64,000 nucleotides of DNA. Source: Pantoea sp. Ep11b (GTDB lineage Bacteria; Pseudomonadota; Gammaproteobacteria; Enterobacterales; Enterobacteriaceae). The translations under genes were made by a program, and so were the position numbers. Position 1 is the first letter of the stretch. Each line of letters starts with the position of its first letter. The notes under the pieces were generated by a model that made no database searches, was not told where the DNA came from, and saw only the letters and a list, made by a program, of their open reading frames with translations. This document shows, in pieces, positions 46,639 to 60,438 of the stretch. Where the stretch lies: the NCBI RefSeq assembly GCF_040783975.1, contig NZ_CP160631.1:620001-684000 (forward strand), given 5' to 3'.

Positions 46639-47301
46639 ATGACCCCGCTGTTTCAGCGTTTATCTGTTCTCTCTCTCTCCCTGTTTCTTTTTGGCTGTAG
46701 CACCACCCCGGATATTCCTCCCTTTTCTGCCAGCGGCTATCTTGCCGATCGCGGCGTCGTGCGTATCTGGCGCAAAAACAACGATCATCAGTCAGTACAT
46801 ATCCGTACTCTCTATACGCCGTTCAGCGGCGGTGAGGGGGAGGTAACGGACTATGTCTGGCTGGAGGATGCCCTGACCAGCATTCAGCGGCAGGTAAAGG
46901 GGAATGCGCCCGATGATGTGACCCTGCGCTTTGACCAGGCGGGCGGCCTTACCTTTATGCAGCGTCAGCTTGCAGGACGCCGAGAAGCGGTCAGCCCCGA
47001 TGCAGTTGAGCTCTATAAGTTTGATGCGCAGCGGATGCGTAACCTCAGCGATGCGCTGCTGAGCGGCCGTGTGTTTCTCCGGCAGGGACACTGGCAGGGA
47101 AACGGGAGAGTGACCCTTTGTGAAGGCCAGCAGGTCAGACCGGCATTTGACGCTGATGCGGTGCAGATGCTGATACAGCAGCAGAGTAATGCGCCGGCAC
47201 CGCTGATGGTGTCATGGCTTGAAGCGCCGGAAGGCGTCCAGCTGTTGCGGATGAGCCAGCAGGATGCGTGCTCACAGCAGCCGACAGAAGACGATATGTG
47301 A
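46639..47301 (+). CDS. yjaH: YjaH, DUF1481 lipoprotein
   Basis: The 220-residue protein from the ATG at 46639 (ribosome site AAGAGG) has a signal peptide ending in a lipobox, LFLFGCSTT, so it should be a lipid-anchored envelope protein. The rest corresponds to the DUF1481 family (E. coli YjaH), of unknown function. A TTG start seven codons upstream is less likely. It converges on purD; in E. coli zraPSR lie between these genes. Confidence 0.9.
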   Translation: MTPLFQRLSVLSLSLFLFGCSTTPDIPPFSASGYLADRGVVRIWRKNNDHQSVHIRTLYTPFSGGEGEVTDYVWLEDALTSIQRQVKGNAPDDVTLRFDQAGGLTFMQRQLAGRREAVSPDAVELYKFDAQRMRNLSDALLSGRVFLRQGHWQGNGRVTLCEGQQVRPAFDADAVQMLIQQQSNAPAPLMVSWLEAPEGVQLLRMSQQDACSQQPTEDDM

Positions 47302-47332
47302 AGGGAAAGGGGGCACCGGGTGCCCCCTGAAC

Positions 47333-48613
47333 TTATTTGCGATTAATCGCGCGGTAGCCGATATCGTGACGGCAGAAGCTGCCCTGCCACGAGATAGGCT
47401 TTGTCAGCTCATAGGCGCGCTGCTGGGCGGCGGCCACATCCTCACCCAGCGCAGTGACACAGAGCACGCGGCCGCCGTTGGTCAGTACCCGATCCTCTTC
47501 CAGACGGGTTCCGGCATGGAAGACCTTACCATCCGCAACTTCTTCCAGTGGCAGACCATGGATCTGATCGCCCTGCGCGTAGTCACCCGGATAACCGCCT
47601 GCCGCCAGCACCACGCCCAGCGCAGGACGGGGATCCCACTCTGACGTTTTTTGATCCAGCTTACCGTCGCAGGCGGCCAGGCAAAGATCGACCAGATCCG
47701 ACTGCAGGCGCAGCATGATCGGCTGCGTTTCCGGATCGCCAAAGCGGCAGTTGAATTCGATCACTTTCGGCTGACCGGTGTGATCGATCATCAGTCCGGC
47801 ATAGAGAAAACCGGTGTAGACGTTGCCTTCAGCGGCCATGCCACGCACGGTCGGCCAGATAACCTGATCCATGACACGCTGGTGGATCTCATCCGTCACA
47901 ACCGGAGCCGGTGAATAAGCCCCCATTCCGCCGGTATTCGGTCCGGTGTCGCCGTCGCCGACACGTTTATGATCCTGGCTGGTGGCCATCGGCAGCACAT
48001 GTTCGCCATCGACCATAACGATAAAGCTGGCTTCTTCACCCTCAAGAAACTCTTCAATCACGATGCGGTGTCCGGCATCGCCAAAAGCGTTACCGGCCAG
48101 CATATCCTGCACCGCCTCTTCGGCTTCCTGCAGCGTCATCGCGACAATCACGCCTTTACCCGCCGCCAGGCCATCGGCCTTAATGACGATAGGCGCGCCT
48201 TTCTCGCGCAGCCAGGCCAGAGCCGGCTCAACTTCGGTGAAGTTCTGGTAAGCGGCGCTGGGGATCTGATGACGCGCCAGGAAATCCTTGGTAAACGCTT
48301 TCGATCCTTCCAGCTGTGCAGCGGCCTGGGTCGGGCCAAAGATTTTAAGCCCGGCCTCACGGAAAGCATCGACCACGCCAATCACCAGCGGGGCTTCCGG
48401 CCCGACAATCGTCAGATCGATCTTTTCACGCCGGGCAAACTCAAGCAGGGCAGGGATATCGGTCGCGCTGATGGCGACATTCTGCAATGCTGGCTCCAGT
48501 GCCGTTCCGGCGTTACCCGGCGCAACGAACACGGTTTCCGCCAGCGGCGACTGAGCGGCTTTCCAGGCCAGCGCATGTTCACGTCCGCCGTTGCCGATTA
48601 CTAAAATTTTCAT
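47333..48613 (-). CDS. purD: PurD, phosphoribosylamine-glycine ligase (GARS)
   Basis: PurD joins glycine to 5-phosphoribosylamine with ATP, the second step of purine synthesis. The 426-residue ATP-grasp protein starts MKILVIGNGGREHALAWK and has the TIVGPEAPLVIGV segment, IVIKADGLAAGKGVIVA (ATP binding), and the catalytic-domain segment FNCRFGDPETQPIMLRL. It follows purH after 19 bp on the same strand, so it is expressed from the purH promoter. Confidence 0.97.
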   Translation of the reverse strand: MKILVIGNGGREHALAWKAAQSPLAETVFVAPGNAGTALEPALQNVAISATDIPALLEFARREKIDLTIVGPEAPLVIGVVDAFREAGLKIFGPTQAAAQLEGSKAFTKDFLARHQIPSAAYQNFTEVEPALAWLREKGAPIVIKADGLAAGKGVIVAMTLQEAEEAVQDMLAGNAFGDAGHRIVIEEFLEGEEASFIVMVDGEHVLPMATSQDHKRVGDGDTGPNTGGMGAYSPAPVVTDEIHQRVMDQVIWPTVRGMAAEGNVYTGFLYAGLMIDHTGQPKVIEFNCRFGDPETQPIMLRLQSDLVDLCLAACDGKLDQKTSEWDPRPALGVVLAAGGYPGDYAQGDQIHGLPLEEVADGKVFHAGTRLEEDRVLTNGGRVLCVTALGEDVAAAQQRAYELTKPISWQGSFCRHDIGYRAINRK

Positions 48614-48632
48614 CTGTTACTCTCCGGAGTGA

Positions 48633-50222
48633 TTAATGGCGGAAGTGGCGCATGTCGGTGAAGATCATGGCAATGCCGTGCTCATCCGCAGCCGCGATCA
48701 CTTCTTCATCGCGGATAGAGCCGCCAGGCTGGATCACACAGCTCACACCCACTGCGGCTGCGGCATCAATACCGTCGCGGAAGGGGAAGAACGCATCCGA
48801 CGCCATCGCCGAGCCTTTAACTTCCAGACCTTCATCACCTGCTTTAATACCCGCAATCTTCGCGGAATAGACGCGGCTCATCTGCCCGGCGCCGATACCG
48901 ATCGTCATACCGTCGCGTGCATAAACGATGGCGTTCGATTTCACAAATTTGGCCACCTTCCAGCAGAACAGCGCATCACGCAGCTCCTGTTCTGACGGCT
49001 GACGCTTGCTGACCACGCGCAGCTGGCTGGCGTCGACCATGCCGAGATCGCGATCCTGAACCAGCAGGCCGCCGTTCACACGTTTGAAATCCAGCGCCGC
49101 CGTGCGGGTCTGCCACTGACCGCAAATCAGCACACGAACGTTCTGCTTAGTTGCGGTGATTTTCAGGGCCGCATCGGAAACGGCCGGAGCGATGATCACC
49201 TCGACGAACTGACGGCTGATAATCGCCTGCGCCGTTGCTTCATCCAGCTCGCGGTTAAAGGCGATGATGCCACCGAATGCGGAGGTCGGGTCGGTCTGAT
49301 AAGCGCGGTCATAGGCTGACAGCAGGCTGTCACCGGTTGCCACGCCGCAGGGGTTGGCATGCTTGACGATAACGCAGGCGGGCTCGCTGAACTCTTTCAC
49401 ACACTCCAGCGCCGCGTCTGTGTCGGCAATGTTGTTATAAGAGAGTGCCTTGCCCTGAACCTGTTGCGCCGTCGCTACCGAGGCTTCAGCAATGTTCTCT
49501 TCTATATAGAAGGCGGCATCCTGATGGCTGTTTTCACCGTAGCGCATATCCTGCTTCTTAATGAAGTTCAGATTCAGGGTACGAGGGAAGCGGCCGGCAG
49601 GCTGATTACGTTCGCCGTGATAGGCGGGCACAAGACTGCCGAAGTAGTTAGCGATCATGCTGTCGTACGAGGCAGTGTGTTCAAACGCCTTAATCGCCAG
49701 ATCGAATCGGGTCTCAAGCGTCAGGCCATTCTCATGGGCATCCATCTCAGCGATGATCGCCTCGTAGTCGCCACTGCTGACCACGATAGCCACATCCTTA
49801 TGGTTCTTGGCAGCCGAGCGCACCATGGTCGGGCCGCCGATATCAATGTTCTCTACGGCATCTTCCAGTGAGCATCCTTCACGGGCAACCGTCTGTGCAA
49901 AGGGATAAAGATTAACGACCACCATGTCGATTGGGCTGATGTCATGCTGCGCCATGATGGCATCATCCTGGCCGCGACGACCTAAAATGCCGCCATGCAC
50001 TTTCGGATGCAGGGTTTTGACACGTCCATCCATCATTTCCGGGAAGCCGGTGTAGTCAGAGACTTCGGTGACAGCCAGACCCGCCTCTGCCAGCAGGCGA
50101 GCGGTTCCACCTGTAGAGAGCAGTTCAACACCGCGATGGGAGAGCGCCTGAGCAAATTCGAGGATACCGGCTTTGTCAGAGACACTGAGCAAGGCGCGGC
50201 GTACAGGACGAGGTTGTTGCAT
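48633..50222 (-). CDS. purH: PurH, AICAR transformylase / IMP cyclohydrolase
   Basis: PurH carries out the last two steps of de novo IMP synthesis. The 529-residue protein has an N-terminal IMP cyclohydrolase domain ([19 protein letters not shown], then [11 protein letters not shown] and [13 protein letters not shown]) and a C-terminal AICAR formyltransferase domain with the catalytic Lys-His in [11 protein letters not shown] (about residue 267). It heads the purHD operon; a PurR box lies about 150 bp upstream. Confidence 0.97.
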   Translation of the reverse strand: MQQPRPVRRALLSVSDKAGILEFAQALSHRGVELLSTGGTARLLAEAGLAVTEVSDYTGFPEMMDGRVKTLHPKVHGGILGRRGQDDAIMAQHDISPIDMVVVNLYPFAQTVAREGCSLEDAVENIDIGGPTMVRSAAKNHKDVAIVVSSGDYEAIIAEMDAHENGLTLETRFDLAIKAFEHTASYDSMIANYFGSLVPAYHGERNQPAGRFPRTLNLNFIKKQDMRYGENSHQDAAFYIEENIAEASVATAQQVQGKALSYNNIADTDAALECVKEFSEPACVIVKHANPCGVATGDSLLSAYDRAYQTDPTSAFGGIIAFNRELDEATAQAIISRQFVEVIIAPAVSDAALKITATKQNVRVLICGQWQTRTAALDFKRVNGGLLVQDRDLGMVDASQLRVVSKRQPSEQELRDALFCWKVAKFVKSNAIVYARDGMTIGIGAGQMSRVYSAKIAGIKAGDEGLEVKGSAMASDAFFPFRDGIDAAAAVGVSCVIQPGGSIRDEEVIAAADEHGIAMIFTDMRHFRH

Positions 50223-50370
50223 GGTGGTTTATCCCTTGGCTTTGTTTCGCGTATATAAGAGCGTTACATCAGGTTTTAGCGCACTTTTCTCTTCTCTATA
50301 AGAAGTAAAAAATCAAAAACCTCAGGTAACGCCCCGAAAAGGGGTAGCCGTAACGCTGTCCGGCATTGTA

Positions 50371-50386
50371 GCGAAAACGTTTGCGT
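50371..50386. promoter_or_regulatory. PurR operator upstream of purHD
   Basis: The reverse strand reads ACGCAAACGTTTTCGC, which agrees with the PurR consensus ACGCAAACGTTTNCNT except at the final base. It lies 149 bp upstream of purH, in the purH-rRNA operon gap, and should repress purHD when hypoxanthine or guanine is present. Confidence 0.88.
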
Positions 50387-50503
50387 GATGCTCGTCTAAA
50401 TTCATCTCACCCATGCAGTGTGGATAACATTGTGCGTAACTGCGTATAACAGCGGCTTTTGCTGTGGAATGCAGCGAACACGCTTTTTTATGCAATTTAT
50501 GGG

Positions 50504-50531
50504 TTGCGCCGCCTGAACAACTCCCTATAAT
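50504..50531 (+). promoter_or_regulatory. rRNA operon 2 promoter P1
   Basis: TTGCGC (50504-50509) and TATAAT (50526-50531) are 16 bp apart, followed by the GCGCC discriminator. The -35 differs from operon 1 (TTGTCA) and resembles the E. coli rrnE P1, fitting its place beside purH. Sequence identity with operon 1 begins around AACTCCCTATAATGCGCC. Confidence 0.9.
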
Positions 50532-50622
50532 GCGCCTCCATCAACACGGCACACCGGCAACGGGAAGCGCGTTGAAGGCACAGGAGACTGCGCCGCCGGA
50601 GAAAACTTCTGAAAAAAAGAGG

Positions 50623-50650
50623 TTGACTCTGAAGGAGGAAAGCGTAATAT
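50623..50650 (+). promoter_or_regulatory. rRNA operon 2 promoter P2
   Basis: TTGACT and TAATAT 16 bp apart, the same as in operon 1. The leader boxA TGCTCTTTAACA follows at 50690-50701. Confidence 0.9.
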
Positions 50651-50855
50651 ACGCCACCTCGCGACAGGACGCTAACGCACTGTTCGCACTGCTCTTTAAC
50701 AATTTATCAGACAATCTGTGTGGGCACTCGCAGGATTGATATCAGCGTCTCCGGACGCAAAAAATATCAAAGCCTCACGAGTGAACACATAATGAAATTC
50801 ATTATGACGTTTTACAGATGAGCATCGCTGCACTCGTTGCAGCAAATCAAACTTT

Positions 50856-52397
<1,542 letters not shown>

Positions 52398-52470
52398 CCT
52401 TAAGATACCTTCCGGCGCAGTGCTCACACAGATTGTCTGATAAAAAGTAACGAGCAGAAAAAACCTCTAC

Positions 52471-52547
<77 letters not shown>

Positions 52548-52693
52548 AATTTCTTCTCATGCTGCGTTATGCGCGCGGTCGTTTACCCCGGTAAACTTCC
52601 CTTCCGCATGCCTTGCCTGAAAAGAAATTGCATCCTTTTCAGGAAGGATGTAACTCGGTTGAGTGGTAGTAGTGGTCTCTGCAGTAACTGTAT
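52548..52693 (+). other. Structured 146-nt segment between spacer tRNA-Ile and tRNA-Ala
   Basis: E. coli has about 40 nt here; this copy has 146. The first 82 nt are bounded by AATTTCTT (52548-52555) and AAGAAATT (52622-52629), which can pair, with an inner GTTTAC/GTAAAC hairpin (52581-52596). Two further stems overlap and exclude one another: CCTGAAAAG/CTTTTCAGG (52616-52643) and CATCCTT/AAGGATG (52631-52650). It is probably removed during rRNA and tRNA processing. Confidence 0.75.
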
Positions 52694-52769
52694 GGGGCTA
52701 TAGCTCAGCTGGGAGAGCGCCTGCCTTGCACGCAGGAGGTCAGCGGTTCGATCCCGCTTAGCTCCACCA
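52694..52769 (+). tRNA. tRNA-Ala (anticodon TGC), spacer of rRNA operon 2
   Basis: A 76-base tRNA with acceptor stem GGGGCTA/TAGCTCC (one G-T pair), anticodon loop CTTGCAC and encoded CCA. It corresponds to E. coli alaT/U/V. A spacer boxA (52836-52847) follows before the 23S gene. Confidence 0.97.
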
Positions 52770-52977
52770 TACCGTTTTAACTGTTTTTTCTGAATACCTC
52801 AGAGCGTACCGGCGACGGTGTGCTGTGAAGTATTATGCTCTTTAACAATCCGGAACAAGCTGAAAATTGAAACGACGTAGCGCGTCATCCCTCCGTAATA
52901 AGGGATGACAACGCGATACGGTCGGGTCTCTCAAATGCTTGCAGTCTGCAGCGTTGAAAAACGCCTGTGGGTTGTGA

Positions 52978-55883
<2,906 letters not shown>

Positions 55884-55970
55884 ACAACGCCAGAGGCGTT
55901 TTTTGAGAGACGATTTTCAGCCTGAACCGGATAATCTGCGCGGCCCTGTGGCGGCGCGGAAGACAGAATC

Positions 55971-56090
55971 TGCCTGGCGGCTTTAGCGCGGTGGTCCCAC
56001 CTGACCCCATGCCGAACTCAGAAGTGAAACGCCGTAGCGCCGATGGTAGTGTGGGGCCTCCCCATGCGAGAGTAGGGAACTGCCAGGCAC
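55971..56090 (+). rRNA. 5S ribosomal RNA, operon 2
   Basis: A 120-base gene identical to copy 1 except that the last base is C instead of T, outside the terminal helix. Confidence 0.97.
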
Positions 56091-56104
56091 TGTACAAGTG
56101 AAGA

Positions 56105-56133
56105 AGCCCCGCACGGAAGTGCGGGGCTTTTTT
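56105..56133 (+). terminator. rRNA operon 2 intrinsic terminator
   Basis: The stem AGCCCCGCAC / GTGCGGGGCT with a GGAA tetraloop is followed by TTTTTT, the same device as in operon 1 with a different loop. Confidence 0.93.
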
Positions 56134-56225
56134 ACGTCCGTACTCTGCCAGTCTAAGCTGAAACATTTTCATTTTCTGCATCAAGCCTCGACAATTTCGA
56201 CCGATCAGGCTAATGTTGGGCATCC

Positions 56226-56241
56226 AGATGTCTAAACGTTT
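56226..56241. promoter_or_regulatory. MetJ operator (two tandem met boxes) upstream of metA
   Basis: AGATGTCT and AAACGTTT lie side by side, matching the 8-bp met box AGACGTCT at six and five positions. They are 26 bp before the metA start. MetJ with S-adenosylmethionine binds such tandem boxes, so metA should be repressed when methionine is ample. Confidence 0.75.
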
Positions 56242-56267
56242 ATATGGTTGCAAGAGGTGAGCAGGCT

Positions 56268-57197
56268 ATGCCAATCAGGATCCCCGACGAATTACCGGCA
56301 GTGAATTTTTTACGCGACGAAAACGTCTTTGTGATGACCTCGTCGCGCGCCAGTGTTCAGGAGATCCGCCCGCTTAAAGTACTCATACTGAATCTGATGC
56401 CGAAGAAGATCGAAACGGAGAATCAGTTTCTGCGCCTGCTGTCCAACTCGCCACTGCAGATCGATATTCAGCTGCTGCGTATCGACAGCCGCGAGTCGCG
56501 TAACACCCCCTCTGAGCACCTCAATAACTTCTACTGCAATTTTGAAGATATCCAGCATGACAACTATGACGGCTTAATCGTTACAGGTGCGCCACTCGGG
56601 CTGGTCGATTTTAATGATGTTGCCTACTGGCCGCAGATCCAGCGCGTGCTGCACTGGGCAAATGAGCATGTCACCTCTACCCTGTTTGTCTGCTGGGCAG
56701 TGCAGGCCGCACTCAATATTCTGTATGGCATCCCCAAGCAAACCCGGCATAACAAACTGTCGGGCGTCTACGAGCATCAGATACTGCATCCCCATGCGTT
56801 ACTGACGCGGGGATTTGACGATAATTTTCTGGCGCCCCACTCGCGCTATGCGGATTTTCCTTCTCAGCTGATCAGGGATTACACCGATCTTGAGCTGTTT
56901 GCTGAATCGGAACAGACGGGCGCCTATCTGATGGCGAGCAAGGACAAACGACTGGTGTTTGTAACCGGCCATCCGGAGTATGACGCCCTGACGCTGTCGG
57001 GTGAATATCATCGCGATTATGAAGCTGGCGTGAATCCGGACATTCCCCATAACTACTTTCCGCAGGATAACCCGGCCCTGCCACCGCGCGCGACCTGGCG
57101 TAGTCATGGCAACCTGCTGTTCTCCAACTGGCTCAACTACTACGTTTACCAGATTACGCCATTCGATCTGCGCCGCATGAATCCGACGCTGGAATAG
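56268..57197 (+). CDS. metA: MetA, homoserine O-succinyltransferase
   Basis: MetA transfers succinyl from succinyl-CoA to homoserine, the first committed step of methionine synthesis. The ATG at 56268 ([16 protein letters not shown]) gives 309 residues, the E. coli length; a start eight codons earlier overlaps the met boxes' downstream flank and is not conserved. The catalytic Cys142 is in [12 protein letters not shown], and the His and Glu of TGHPEYDAL complete the active site. It follows the second rRNA operon and is monocistronic, with a terminator at 57218. Confidence 0.97.
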   Translation: MPIRIPDELPAVNFLRDENVFVMTSSRASVQEIRPLKVLILNLMPKKIETENQFLRLLSNSPLQIDIQLLRIDSRESRNTPSEHLNNFYCNFEDIQHDNYDGLIVTGAPLGLVDFNDVAYWPQIQRVLHWANEHVTSTLFVCWAVQAALNILYGIPKQTRHNKLSGVYEHQILHPHALLTRGFDDNFLAPHSRYADFPSQLIRDYTDLELFAESEQTGAYLMASKDKRLVFVTGHPEYDALTLSGEYHRDYEAGVNPDIPHNYFPQDNPALPPRATWRSHGNLLFSNWLNYYVYQITPFDLRRMNPTLE

Positions 57198-57217
57198 TTC
57201 CGATCCGGGATCAGCTG

Positions 57218-57250
57218 AACCGTGTTAGCCACTGGCAGCACGGTTTTTTA
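57218..57250 (+). terminator. Intrinsic terminator after metA
   Basis: The stem AACCGTG / CACGGTT (57218-57245), with an inner GCCA/TGGC pairing, is followed by TTTTTT. Confidence 0.85.
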
Positions 57251-57343
57251 TCGCCTCTATAACGCCAATGAAAAGCTTTCCTTTATCTTTATGAACTTTA
57301 ATATCATTAAATTCATGCAGATAAGAATCATTCACTTATAAAA

Positions 57344-57359
57344 TGGAAATAGTTTTTGA
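57344..57359. promoter_or_regulatory. Possible IclR half-site in the aceB promoter region
   Basis: TGGAAATAGTTTTTGA carries the left arm TGGAAAT of the IclR palindrome TGGAAATNATTTCCA but only a poor right arm. It lies in an A/T-rich 210-bp stretch ahead of aceB where the E. coli IclR and IHF sites are found. Confidence 0.4.
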
Positions 57360-57459
57360 TTTAAGAAAATAAATGCTTATGCTCTGATCCTGTAGCTCAT
57401 AAAACCAGCACCCTATGGATCCGCTGAATTCGATCCTTTGAATACAGGAGAGCGCCAGC

Positions 57460-59058
57460 ATGACAGACTCAGTGATCAGCCATTCCCTGATTTTCAGCCA
57501 GCCCTTTAACCACGCCGAACAGGAGGTGTTAACACCCGAAGCGATCGCCTTCCTTGAGAAGCTGGTCGCGCGATTTGCACCACAACGTGAGGCCCTGCTA
57601 TTGGCCCGCCAGCAGCGGCAGCACCGTTACGATCAGGGCTATCTCCCGGACTTCGATATGGAAACGGCTTCCATAAGAGAGAGTGAGTGGCGCATCCAAT
57701 CCATCCCGGCCGATTTAGCCGATCGCCGGGTTGAAATTACCGGGCCGCCCGATCGCAAAATGGTGATTAATGCGCTGAACGCCAACGTAAAAGTCTTTAT
57801 GGCTGACTTTGAAGATTCGCTGTCACCGGAATGGAAGAAACTGATTGAAGGGCAACGGACACTGCAGGAGGCGGTGCGGGGCACCCTGAGTTACACCAGC
57901 GAGAATGGCAAAGTTTATCAGTTAGCTGCTAATCCTGCGGTTCTGATGTGCCGGGTTCGTGGCCTGCATCTGTCTGAAAAGCATGTCAGCTGGCAGGGTG
58001 AGGCGATTCCCGGCGGGCTGTTTGATTTTGCGCTCTACTTCTTCCACAACGTTCGTCCCCTGCTGGCTAAAGGCAGCGGGCCTTACTTCTATCTGCCAAA
58101 AACCGAGAGCTGGCAGGAGATCGCCTGGTGGCGTGAGATCTTCAGTTTCAGTGAGGATCACTTTGATCTTCCTCGCGGGACGATCAAGGCCACGGTGCTG
58201 ATCGAAACGTTACCCGCCGTCTTCCAGATGGATGAGATCCTGTGGAATCTGCGCGATCACATCACCGGTCTCAACTGCGGCCGCTGGGATTACATCTTCA
58301 GCTACATCAAGACCCTGAAACAGCATGCCGATCGCGTGCTGCCTGACCGCCAGTCCGTCACCATGGATCAGCCGTTCCTGAATGCCTATTCGCGATTGCT
58401 GATCAAAACCTGCCATCGGCGGGGCGCGTATGCGATGGGCGGCATGTCGGCGCTGATCCCCGCGAAAGATCCTTCGCGCAACGCCTGGGTACTGCAGCGC
58501 GTGAAGGAAGATAAGCAGCGGGAAGCCGGTAACGGACATGACGGCACCTGGATTGCGCACCCTGGCCTGGCCGATACCGCGATGGCGGTGTTCGATGCCG
58601 CACTGGGAGAGCGATCGAACCAGCTGCACATTCTGCGTGAAGAGGATGCGCCCATCACCGCAGAACAGTTGCTCGCGCCCTGCCAGGGTGAGCGGACTGA
58701 AGCCGGTATGCGCGCCAGCATCCGTGTCGCGCTGCACTATCTGGAAGCCTGGATCAGCGGCAACGGCTGTGTGCCGATTGACGGGCTGATGGAAGATGCG
58801 GCGACTGCGGAGATTGCGCGCACCTCTATCTGGCAGTGGATTCATCATCAGCAGCGCCTCAGCAATGGTCAGCCGGTTACCGCTGAACTGTTTCTGCGCT
58901 GGCTGAATGAGGAGCTGCACCTGCTGCAGAGCGCGCTGGGCGAAACGCACTTCAGCGCCGGTCGCTATAACGATGCGGCGCAGCTGATGGCGCAGATCAC
59001 CACGGAGCGCGAGCTGGTTTCCTTTCTTACCCTGCCAGGCTATCGCCTGATCCCCTGA
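57460..59058 (+). CDS. aceB: AceB, malate synthase A
   Basis: AceB condenses glyoxylate with acetyl-CoA to malate, the second reaction of the glyoxylate bypass used on acetate and fatty acids. The 532-residue protein has the family signature [17 protein letters not shown] (about 200), [31 protein letters not shown] and [11 protein letters not shown]; the catalytic Asp lies in the MEDAATAEI segment. It begins with ATG after AGGAGAG and heads aceBAK; aceA starts 18 bp after its stop. Confidence 0.97.
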   Translation: MTDSVISHSLIFSQPFNHAEQEVLTPEAIAFLEKLVARFAPQREALLLARQQRQHRYDQGYLPDFDMETASIRESEWRIQSIPADLADRRVEITGPPDRKMVINALNANVKVFMADFEDSLSPEWKKLIEGQRTLQEAVRGTLSYTSENGKVYQLAANPAVLMCRVRGLHLSEKHVSWQGEAIPGGLFDFALYFFHNVRPLLAKGSGPYFYLPKTESWQEIAWWREIFSFSEDHFDLPRGTIKATVLIETLPAVFQMDEILWNLRDHITGLNCGRWDYIFSYIKTLKQHADRVLPDRQSVTMDQPFLNAYSRLLIKTCHRRGAYAMGGMSALIPAKDPSRNAWVLQRVKEDKQREAGNGHDGTWIAHPGLADTAMAVFDAALGERSNQLHILREEDAPITAEQLLAPCQGERTEAGMRASIRVALHYLEAWISGNGCVPIDGLMEDAATAEIARTSIWQWIHHQQRLSNGQPVTAELFLRWLNEELHLLQSALGETHFSAGRYNDAAQLMAQITTERELVSFLTLPGYRLIP

Positions 59059-59075
59059 ACAGAGGAGCTATTGCC

Positions 59076-60377
59076 ATGACACGTACTCAACAGACAGAAC
59101 AACTCGAACAACTCTGGCAGACCGCACGCTGGCAGGGAATTACCCGTCCCTACAGCGCGGCAGAGGTGGTTAATCTGCGGGGATCGGTTCTGCCCGCCTG
59201 TACGCTGGCCACGCGCGGTGCGGAGAAGCTCTGGGCGCTGCTGAACGGCGGGGCGAAGAAGGGGTATATCAACAGCCTGGGGGCGCTGACGGGCGGGCAG
59301 GCTCTGCAGCAGGCGAAAGCGGGCATCGAGGCGATCTACCTCTCTGGCTGGCAGGTGGCGGCGGATGCCAACGTAGCGGGGCAGATGTACCCGGATCAGT
59401 CGCTTTATCCGGTGAACTCCGTTCCTGAAGTTGTCACGCGCATTAACCAGACCTTCCAGCGCGCCGATCAGATTCAGTGGTCCAGCGGTATCGAAGCCGA
59501 TGACAGCCGCCACACTGATTTCTTTCTGCCAATCGTCGCGGACGCGGAAGCCGGATTTGGTGGCGTGCTGAATGCGTTTGAGCTGATGAAGGCGATGATT
59601 CAGGCGGGCGCGGCGGCGGTTCACTTTGAAGATCAGCTGGCGGCGGTGAAAAAATGTGGCCACATGGGCGGCAAAGTGCTGGTACCGACGCAGGAAGCGA
59701 TCCAGAAACTGGTCGCGGCACGGCTGGCGGCGGATGTCATGGGCGTGCCAACCCTGCTGCTGGCCCGGACCGATGCCGATGCGGCGGATCTGCTGACCTC
59801 TGATTGCGACGAGTATGATCGGCCCTTTATCCGCGGCGACCGCACGGCAGAAGGTTTCTTCCGCACCCACGCCGGGATTGAGCAGGCGATCAGCCGCGGG
59901 CTGGCCTATGCGCCTTACGCTGACATCCTGTGGTGCGAAACCTCCACGCCCGATCTGGCGATGGCGCAGCGCTTTGCCGATGCCATTCATGAACGCTTTC
60001 CGGGCAAGCTGCTGGCCTATAACTGTTCACCTTCGTTCAACTGGAAAAAGAACCTCGACGATCGCACCATCGCGAAGTTTCAGCAGTCGCTCAGCGACAT
60101 GGGCTATCGCTTTCAGTTCATTACGCTGGCGGGCATCCACAGCCTGTGGTTCAACATGTTCGATCTGGCTCACGCCTACGCGCAGGGTGAAGGCATGCGT
60201 CACTACGTTGAGAAGGTTCAGGAGCCTGAGTTCGCCGCCCGCGATCGCGGTTACAGCTTCTCCTCGCACCAGCAGGAGGTGGGCACCGGCTATTTCGATC
60301 AGGTCACCAACATCATCCAGGGCGGAAAATCGTCGGTGACGGCGCTGACCGGTTCCACCGAAGAGCATCAATTCTGA
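59076..60377 (+). CDS. aceA: AceA, isocitrate lyase
   Basis: AceA cleaves isocitrate to glyoxylate and succinate, the first reaction of the glyoxylate bypass. The 433-residue protein has the catalytic signature KKCGHMGGK with Cys194, [10 protein letters not shown], the metal-binding [10 protein letters not shown] and the [10 protein letters not shown] loop near the C-terminus. Its ribosome site is GAGGAG. The 61-bp gap to aceK contains GCCCGCC/GGCGGGC, a hairpin (about 60401-60421) that in E. coli helps give low aceK expression. Confidence 0.97.
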   Translation: MTRTQQTEQLEQLWQTARWQGITRPYSAAEVVNLRGSVLPACTLATRGAEKLWALLNGGAKKGYINSLGALTGGQALQQAKAGIEAIYLSGWQVAADANVAGQMYPDQSLYPVNSVPEVVTRINQTFQRADQIQWSSGIEADDSRHTDFFLPIVADAEAGFGGVLNAFELMKAMIQAGAAAVHFEDQLAAVKKCGHMGGKVLVPTQEAIQKLVAARLAADVMGVPTLLLARTDADAADLLTSDCDEYDRPFIRGDRTAEGFFRTHAGIEQAISRGLAYAPYADILWCETSTPDLAMAQRFADAIHERFPGKLLAYNCSPSFNWKKNLDDRTIAKFQQSLSDMGYRFQFITLAGIHSLWFNMFDLAHAYAQGEGMRHYVEKVQEPEFAARDRGYSFSSHQQEVGTGYFDQVTNIIQGGKSSVTALTGSTEEHQF

Positions 60378-60438
60378 CCTGTTCTGCTGACTGATTTCCC
60401 GCCCGCCTCGTGCGGGCGGGCACTGACCGGAGCCGATT

